A stretch of DNA of 64,000 nucleotides from Aquincolibacterium sp964606385. Its GTDB lineage: Bacteria > Omnitrophota > Omnitrophia > Omnitrophales > Aquincolibacteriaceae. The stretch covers positions 1-64,000 of the forward strand of contig CAZSFZ010000001.1 of the NCBI GenBank assembly GCA_964606385.1, given 5' to 3'. The notes below the pieces were generated by a model, which had not been told where the DNA came from, did not search any database, and saw only the letters and a program-made list of their open reading frames with translations. Below are positions 58,722-64,000 of this stretch, one piece after another (position 1 is the first letter of the stretch; each line of letters starts with the position of its first letter). A program made the position numbers and the translations under genes.

Positions 58722-60460
58722 TGCTGCGCCCTTTTGATGTCCGGGATCTTTTGCATCATCGCCGCGGATCCGTCCATCCTCCCCGATGAATACAAAACGC
58801 GATCCCCCTCGCGTTTGGCCGCGAGGTCATACGCCCCGATCCCCAGCATGCTCATCGAATTGACCGGCGCGGTCCGCGCGGATTGCGAAGTCGGATTCCG
58901 TGTCTTGATCGGGATCGGTTTGTCGAGATACTCCTCTTCGCCGGTCACGATGCGCGGAGTAATAATAACCGCGATCTCGGTTTTTTTGTAGCTTTCATTG
59001 CGCGCCTTGAACATATGGCCCAGCACAGGGATATCCATCAAATAGGGAAGCCCCTGATTTTTGATGGTCTGCTCGTCACGGATGAGCCCGCCCAGGATCA
59101 CGGAATTCCCGTCCTGAACGATCACGGTGGATTCCACGAAGGTCGTATTGACTTTCGGGATCACGTTGTTGGTGGGAGTCACCAATTCGCCGATCTGGCT
59201 CGAGATCTCCGGACGGATCTTCATCGTCACAAAACCCTTGTCGTTAATGACCGGCGTCACCACCAGCACAAGCCCGATATCGATAAACCGGATATCTTCG
59301 CTCACGGACACGTTATTCCCGGTCCCGGTCGAGGTGGTCACCACATACGGGATCCGGTCCCCGATATTGATCTTCGCCTCTTCGCGGTCGAGGATCATGA
59401 CCCTCGGATTCGCGAGCAACTTCGTGTCCTCAACTTCCTTGACCGCCTGGAGCTGCGCCGCGATCTCGTTGGTCGAAAAATTCCCGATCATGATCTGCCC
59501 ATACCTTCCAAGTGCGGACGTGGTGTCGGCCATCGGGAAGGAACTGCTGACGCTGGAATTATCAAGCTGGCGAAACACTTTTTGCCAATCGATCCCCCAG
59601 CTGTATTTCGGGTTGAGCGTCAGCTGCAGGATCCGGGTCTCCACCATCACGGCGCGTGTCTGCCGGTCAAGCGCCTTGACCAGCCGAATCGCTTGGTCCA
59701 TCCGTTCGGGATAAGCAGTGATCATGATCTGGTTTGACCGCGCGTCGGCCGACACGGTCCCGACGCCTTTTCCGTCGATCTGGGGTTTCAGCTGAGCCGC
59801 GACCTCCTCGGCTTTCGCGAACTGCAGCTTGACCACCTGGGTGTTCACATTGCTTTCCACCTGATTCAGAATCGTGTTCATCTGCATGAGTTTTTCAGGG
59901 ATATCGATCATGACCACGGTCCCGGCGTCTTCATCGATGATCACCTTCCCGATCGCGCTCTGAACAGACTGCAGGGTCGCAAGCACATAGCTCGGCTTGG
60001 CCGTCTTGAGCGTGCGGATCGAGACTTTTTTGTTGTCGTTGAAATTTTTCCCGTGCGTGAGCCCGTACTCATCTTCGGTCATGATGTAGATGATGCCGTT
60101 CCGGATCTCATAGGCAAGCTGGTTGGAGATCACCAGAATATCCAAAGCGTCTTTGATCTTGACGTTTTTGAGAAGCAGCGTCGAACGCCCCTGGACGTTA
60201 CGGCTCGTCACGACATTGAGTCCGCCCTGAACGGCGATAAATTTAAAGACATCAATGACGTTGATGTCGCGCAGATCGAGAAAGATCGTTTTCTCAAGTC
60301 CCGTCGAGGGATCTTTAGCCGTAGCCGCACCGGGCGCGGGCGCCGCGGGCTTCGGCAGCGGGTCTGCCGGGAAAGCGGCCGGCACAAGGGACAGACTGAC
60401 CGTCATAACGACAGCCAGCATCAATCTGAAAAACCTGTAAAAGCCTTTTTGCTGTTCCAT
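58718..60460 (-). CDS. gspD: Secretin (GspD/PilQ family)
   Basis: A 580-residue outer-membrane channel subunit. Signal peptide (LMLAVVMTVSLSLVPAAFPA), then an STN/N0 domain (TIFLDLRDINVIDVFKFIAV, LLLKNVKIKDALDILVISNQ), N1-type repeats, and the C-terminal secretin domain. Landmarks: VMVETRILQLTLNPKYSWGI, NPRVMILDREEAKINIGDRI, PYVVTTSTGTGNNVSV, VVTPVINDKGFVTMKIRPEI and VILGGLIRDEQT followed by IPVLGHMFKA. The ATG at 60460 is chosen because the signal peptide begins there; the upstream in-frame stretch overlaps the preceding gene. It probably provides the exit pore for the pseudopilus encoded at 20-28 kb. GspD versus PilQ cannot be settled, but no AMIN domain is obvious. Confidence 0.92.
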   Translation of the reverse strand: MEQQKGFYRFFRLMLAVVMTVSLSLVPAAFPADPLPKPAAPAPGAATAKDPSTGLEKTIFLDLRDINVIDVFKFIAVQGGLNVVTSRNVQGRSTLLLKNVKIKDALDILVISNQLAYEIRNGIIYIMTEDEYGLTHGKNFNDNKKVSIRTLKTAKPSYVLATLQSVQSAIGKVIIDEDAGTVVMIDIPEKLMQMNTILNQVESNVNTQVVKLQFAKAEEVAAQLKPQIDGKGVGTVSADARSNQIMITAYPERMDQAIRLVKALDRQTRAVMVETRILQLTLNPKYSWGIDWQKVFRQLDNSSVSSSFPMADTTSALGRYGQIMIGNFSTNEIAAQLQAVKEVEDTKLLANPRVMILDREEAKINIGDRIPYVVTTSTGTGNNVSVSEDIRFIDIGLVLVVTPVINDKGFVTMKIRPEISSQIGELVTPTNNVIPKVNTTFVESTVIVQDGNSVILGGLIRDEQTIKNQGLPYLMDIPVLGHMFKARNESYKKTEIAVIITPRIVTGEEEYLDKPIPIKTRNPTSQSARTAPVNSMSMLGIGAYDLAAKREGDRVLYSSGRMDGSAAMMQKIPDIKRAQQ

Positions 60461-60470
60461 GGTTTTTTTC

Positions 60471-61148
60471 CTAACGCAGTTCAACCCGATCCTCGCCCAG
60501 CGAAAGCACCACATGTTCTTCGTTGATCTTCGCGACCTTCAAAAGCCCGATCGGATCTCCTTCCCGCAAGAACGTCGTGATCCCTTTTTGGACATCTTCG
60601 ATCATGCAGTAAACCTTGCTTGGATCCGTCGGGTTGTAGGAGATCCCGGTCAGCTTCAAGGTTTTTGTCATCTCCACAAGTTTGGTCGATTGCTCTTTTT
60701 CGAGCTTCTGAGCTTCTTCCGCGCGCTTGCTGTACGGCATGAACATCTTGCCGAGGTCCCAACTTTCGACCGGCTCTGTTTCCTTTGCCATCTCGCTGAC
60801 CGGCGGGGGTTCCAGCATCTTCGGTTCCAAGGTCCCGATCGAACCCACGACGTCTTTTTGGAGACCCGCAACCCCGAGCAACAGATCCGCCATGAACACC
60901 AGCCCCAGCACGACCACCAGATAGCGAAGGATCCGGTTCAGTTCTTTAATGCCGAACGAGGACTTGATCCGTTCAAACAGCTCGGTCGAAGCGTTCAGGA
61001 ACTTCTCGGCCCACAGCCTCGGATCGAACTGTCCCGCCTGCTGGACTTTCTTGGCTCCCGCCGCTATATCTTTTTGATAAGCGCTCGGTTCCTCGATCAG
61101 ATCAAGAAGCCGCTTCTCCGGCGTTAATGAGGAATCTGGCTGAGCCAT
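60471..61148 (-). CDS. GspC/PilP-like inner-membrane connector
   Basis: A 225-residue bitopic protein with a 70-residue cytoplasmic N-terminus, one membrane helix at about 73-94 (ILRYLVVVLGLVFMADLLLG), a periplasmic linker, and a small C-terminal beta domain (LKLTGISYNPTDPSKVYCMI ... TFLREGDPIGLLKVAKI ... VVLSLGEDRVEL). This strand pattern is that of the homology region of GspC and of PilP, which binds the N0 domain of the secretin. It lies between exeA-like and secretin genes, overlapping the former by 25 bases. Assignment is by domain pattern and position. Confidence 0.8.
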   Translation of the reverse strand: MAQPDSSLTPEKRLLDLIEEPSAYQKDIAAGAKKVQQAGQFDPRLWAEKFLNASTELFERIKSSFGIKELNRILRYLVVVLGLVFMADLLLGVAGLQKDVVGSIGTLEPKMLEPPPVSEMAKETEPVESWDLGKMFMPYSKRAEEAQKLEKEQSTKLVEMTKTLKLTGISYNPTDPSKVYCMIEDVQKGITTFLREGDPIGLLKVAKINEEHVVLSLGEDRVELR

Positions 61149-61996
61149 CCGGCACGCATTTCCTCGGAAACGATCTCCTCAATGATCTCCTCATCCACGA
61201 TCCATTTTCGTTTCATCACGAGCTGTTTCAGGGCCCGGTGACACAGCATGGTGATCTTCCGAGGATATCCCTGCGAGATCTTGTGGAGCATTTCGATGGC
61301 GTCATCCTGGAAGAGCCGGACATTCGAGCAATAATTCGCCTGCCGGATGCGGAACTGTATCATTTCCCGGGTCTCCTCGAGGTTCAAAGGATTTAATGTG
61401 TATTTAAAACTGATCCGGTCCATGAAATTCTGGATCTTCATGATCTTGGAATGAAGTTCGAGCTGTCCAAAAAGGACCAACTGCAGGAGCTTCGTGTCGT
61501 TCGTTTCGTAGTTCAGGATCACGCGAAGCATTTCCATGGACGCTTCCGTGAGCTTTTGCGCCTCGTCCACAATAAGCACCACGGTCTTGTTCCCGATCAC
61601 GGTCTTTTCATAAAGGAATTTTTCCACGGCCTCTTTGAGATCCATCACGCTCGGGCGGCTCCCCTCGCCGCGAAGGCCCGTATATTGGTCGACATTGATG
61701 GAAAAATTTCGGACCAGGGAATAAAGGAATTCGTATTCATTTTCGAAACAGGGATCCAGCACGTAATGGACGATGAAATCGCCGCGCTCGCGGAGGGATT
61801 GGATGAGCTTGCGCGACAAAGTGGTCTTTCCGGTCCCGACATCTCCCAATACCACGGAAAGGCCCCGCCGCAAACGGAGCTCAATGAGAACATTGGTCAG
61901 TGTGGCCTGGTGGCCCTGAGAGAGATAGAGGAATTCCGGGTCCGGGCTCGTCGAGAACGGCTCTTTTTCGAATCCCAGCATGCGATAGTAGCTCAT
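61124..61996 (-). CDS. ExeA/GspA-like AAA ATPase
   Basis: A 290-residue AAA+ protein starting SYYRMLGFEKEPFSTSPDPE, the standard opening of the ExeA / MSHA biogenesis MshM family. Walker A is GDVGTGKTTLSRKL, Walker B is TVVLIVDEAQKLTEASMEML, and sensor regions follow (RISFKYTLNPLNLEETREMI, GYPRKITMLCHRAL). ExeA-type ATPases act with a peptidoglycan-binding partner to place the secretin in the envelope; that partner domain is absent from this protein. The ATG at 61996 has GAGGAG upstream and fits the family start. First gene of the ExeA-GspC-secretin-TPR run. Confidence 0.92.
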   Translation of the reverse strand: MSYYRMLGFEKEPFSTSPDPEFLYLSQGHQATLTNVLIELRLRRGLSVVLGDVGTGKTTLSRKLIQSLRERGDFIVHYVLDPCFENEYEFLYSLVRNFSINVDQYTGLRGEGSRPSVMDLKEAVEKFLYEKTVIGNKTVVLIVDEAQKLTEASMEMLRVILNYETNDTKLLQLVLFGQLELHSKIMKIQNFMDRISFKYTLNPLNLEETREMIQFRIRQANYCSNVRLFQDDAIEMLHKISQGYPRKITMLCHRALKQLVMKRKWIVDEEIIEEIVSEEMRAGWLSQIPH

Positions 61997-62095
61997 GGAT
62001 CTCCTCGTCTTGAACTTAAGCGCGTCCGAAGACAGTCCGCCTGAGGACTTTAGCGCCAAAAAACCCCGTATTATTTTTCGGCTGTTCCCCTGAAA

Positions 62096-62104
62096 TCTAT
62101 AGCA
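62096..62104 (-). promoter_or_regulatory. Extended -10 promoter candidate for the exeA-secretin operon
   Basis: TGCTATAGA on the minus strand resembles the TGCTATAAT found before the giant-gene operon and lies about 100 bases ahead of the exeA start. A small hairpin (CCCCA with TGGGG, 62109-62127) lies just upstream; it could end malQ transcription, though no U-run follows. Confidence 0.4.
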
Positions 62105-62132
62105 TTATCCCCAAGAAAGAACTGGGGTTAAG

Positions 62133-63971
62133 TCAAGTCGGCTGAAGACGCTGGGATTTCTTCACAATCTCATGGATAACGGAGTTGACCGAGATGTTCT
62201 GCAGTGTCTCCAGCGGGCAAGGCGCCAAAAGAGACCAGTTCTGCCTTCCCGTAGTCCCCGGCACATTGATGCGGTAATCCCAGGCATCCCTGCCGTTAAA
62301 ATTAGCCAACGAAAGCCAGTCCTGGAGTAGCTGAAGGCAGAAGATGGAACTGGTCTGAGCCGCGTTTTCAAGCGCCAGCTTCATGAATTTCGTCGAAACA
62401 TCCTTTTCCGGATTTCCCGTTAGTCCGATGTGTTGCCAATACAGGGGCCGTTCCGTGTAGGAGTTTTTATAGGCATCCACCAGATGATAGGCTTCGTCCC
62501 GGCCGCGGCCGATAATCGAAAGAAGCTTTTCCTCGCTGTTCACCTCTTCATTCCAGCGAAGCCGTCCGTATTTTGAATTTTTCATGTCAAAAAGCCTGGC
62601 CCGGATCGGTTCAAAAGGCAGCTTGATATCTTCGCATTTTTTCTGAAAAAACCACTCATCCACCGTTCCCGCTTCATATTGCCACCAGGGGCAAAAAGGG
62701 CTTGTGTCATGCGTCGAGAGCATCGTAATGGAATTCTTTCGGTACATCTCGGCGCTCTTGAAATGGCCGTCCTTGTCCCAGTAACGGATCCAGCGCTGGA
62801 CGTCCGACCCGGGAATCGCGTATTCCATCAAAACCTCATAAGAACACTGCGGAACCACACCGAGGTCTTCAGCGCACGGAAGCATGTTGGAGGCCTGGAT
62901 CATCACGTCCAGGATCTTCGTTCCGTGCTCCTTCCAGGAAAATTCCTGGGGCGGATCGAAATGTCCGTTCTGCCCCGCGAAGATCTCCGGCTCCGACAGG
63001 GGAATGGTCCATAGCCGGAAAAGCCCCACAAAATGGTCGATCCGGTAGAGGTGGAAGAAATATTCGGCATACCCGATCTTCCGGCGGAGACTGTCGTAAT
63101 TCGCCGCGGCCAGGTTATCCCAATTGTAAGGCGGCATCCCCCACCGCTGTCCTTTTGAAAAATAAAGGTCCGGAGGAGCCCCCGAAGAAAGATCGAGTTT
63201 GTAATAATTCTGATGCGACCAGACGTCCACACTGTCGCGGGCCACCAGGAACGGAAGATCCCCCATCAGCAACACACCCTTCTGGGTCGCATAGACCTTC
63301 ACGGCCGAGAGCTGTTCGAAAAGCTGCCACTGGAGCCATTGATGAAAAAAGAAAGTCTCTTCGTTTTCCTGGATGAGATCTTCGATCGCCTCCTCTTTGA
63401 CCGTTCTGAATTCTTCGGGCCACTCGGCCCAGCCCTTGTTCTCGAATTTTTCCTTAAGGATCTTGTAGCACGCGTAATGGACAAGCCAGGCACGGTGCGT
63501 CTTAAAAAAATTCACAAAAGCGGTTTCGGTCTTGGAGGTGGATGGATCATCATAGATCTTGCGGAAGAGGGCCATTTTTTCTTTTTTAAAATCATAACTG
63601 AGCCGCATCCCCTTGATGGGGAATTTTTGCCTGAGCGCGTCGATCTCCCCCGCGAATTTCCGAATGTTGTAGCCGATCAAATTCACCGGAGACAGGTACA
63701 TCGGGTCCAAAGCAATGCTGCTTTGGGCATCATAAGGACAGAAATCGTATCCTACATCGTTCAGAGGGAGGAGCTGGATGACGGAAAGCCCCGTCTTTTG
63801 GCACCAGTCTACCAGCAATTTAAGATCGGGGAATTCTCCGATCCCAACACTTTTGGCGGAATGGAGAGAAAAAAGCGGCGCGATCACGCCGGCGCGTCTG
63901 TGGGCGCCGATCCGTTTCCATATCTCGCCGCATTCCGAATCCAGAAACGAAGTATAATCCGTATGCATCAT
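62133..63971 (-). CDS. malQ: 4-alpha-glucanotransferase (GH77, amylomaltase)
   Basis: A 612-residue cytoplasmic enzyme that moves alpha-1,4-glucan segments between glucan chains in maltodextrin or glycogen metabolism. The GH77 landmarks are complete: the N-terminal GVIAPLFSLHSAKSVGIGEF and LLPLNDVGYDFCPYDAQSSI, nucleophile Asp in LYRIDHFVGLFRLWTIP, acid/base Glu in CAEDLGVVPQ, and the third Asp in LSTHDTSPFCPWW. It is longer than the usual 500 residues of amylomaltases but has no extra domain that I can recognise. Two adjacent ATGs (63971 and 63968) are possible starts. It shares the strand of the secretion genes but is separated by 136 bases with its own context, so it is probably an unrelated housekeeping gene. 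Confidence 0.93.
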   Translation of the reverse strand: MMHTDYTSFLDSECGEIWKRIGAHRRAGVIAPLFSLHSAKSVGIGEFPDLKLLVDWCQKTGLSVIQLLPLNDVGYDFCPYDAQSSIALDPMYLSPVNLIGYNIRKFAGEIDALRQKFPIKGMRLSYDFKKEKMALFRKIYDDPSTSKTETAFVNFFKTHRAWLVHYACYKILKEKFENKGWAEWPEEFRTVKEEAIEDLIQENEETFFFHQWLQWQLFEQLSAVKVYATQKGVLLMGDLPFLVARDSVDVWSHQNYYKLDLSSGAPPDLYFSKGQRWGMPPYNWDNLAAANYDSLRRKIGYAEYFFHLYRIDHFVGLFRLWTIPLSEPEIFAGQNGHFDPPQEFSWKEHGTKILDVMIQASNMLPCAEDLGVVPQCSYEVLMEYAIPGSDVQRWIRYWDKDGHFKSAEMYRKNSITMLSTHDTSPFCPWWQYEAGTVDEWFFQKKCEDIKLPFEPIRARLFDMKNSKYGRLRWNEEVNSEEKLLSIIGRGRDEAYHLVDAYKNSYTERPLYWQHIGLTGNPEKDVSTKFMKLALENAAQTSSIFCLQLLQDWLSLANFNGRDAWDYRINVPGTTGRQNWSLLAPCPLETLQNISVNSVIHEIVKKSQRLQPT

Positions 63972-64000
63972 CCCTCATGCCCTTAGGGCTAGGACCTGTC

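Overview
This window looks like a chromosomal segment of an uncultivated Gram-negative bacterium, most plausibly from the PVC / Candidatus Omnitrophota area. That placement is inferred from the gene set: a mixed type II secretion / type IV pilus (T2SS/T4P) apparatus next to a giant secreted repeat protein, a divergent rotary ATPase, many TPR proteins and an oversupply of membrane glycosyltransferases. No marker gene for taxonomy is present. Most genes lie on the minus strand and are tightly packed, with many 4-base ATGA stop/start overlaps.

Layout. (1) 1-1.6 kb: the end of a probable integrative element, with a tyrosine integrase facing a tRNA-Pro(GGG). (2) 1.7-6.0 kb: a MauE/DoxX-like membrane protein, a DsbA-like thioredoxin, a CBS-pair protein, a metzincin-TPR fusion and a polyprenyl-phosphate-type GT2. 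(3) 6.1-19.9 kb: a glycosylation region with three GT-C membrane glycosyltransferases, two more GT2 enzymes, a DUF2304 partner and an STT3/PglB-type oligosaccharyltransferase, interleaved with the minor pseudopilin GspK and a C-terminal processing protease. (4) 19.9-57.5 kb: one continuous minus-strand run that reads as a single superoperon. In transcription order it is: SUMF1-fold secreted protein, 7,170-residue giant repeat protein, membrane-anchored coiled-coil protein, F-type ATPase subunits (alpha, epsilon, c, b-delta fusion, gamma, beta), GspE with a PilZ tail, GspF, GspG, GspI, GspJ, PilM/PilN(GspL)-like, PilO(GspM)-like and a TPR lipoprotein or secreted protein. (5) 57.8-62.0 kb: ExeA-like AAA ATPase, GspC/PilP-like protein, secretin and a TPR/coiled-coil protein. 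(6) 62.1-64 kb: 4-alpha-glucanotransferase.

Central system. The giant protein has a signal peptide, a roughly 280-residue N-terminal region, about 515 tandem copies of a 13-residue repeat built on an invariant-like Asn-Trp pair (consensus A-G-V-N-W-S-D-L-N-V-L-S-K), and a C-terminal coiled coil. In many repeats Asn-Trp is followed by Ser or Thr, so each such repeat is an N-X-S/T glycosylation sequon, and a credible STT3 oligosaccharyltransferase lies about 16 kb away. The rotary ATPase encoded directly behind it has alpha, beta, gamma, epsilon, c and b-delta but no recognisable subunit a. Its beta gene overlaps gspE by 4 bases, which couples it genetically to the secretion motor. My working hypothesis is a dedicated machine that exports and/or anchors a heavily glycosylated giant surface fibre. 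The sequence shows the linkage and the motifs; the mechanism is inference.
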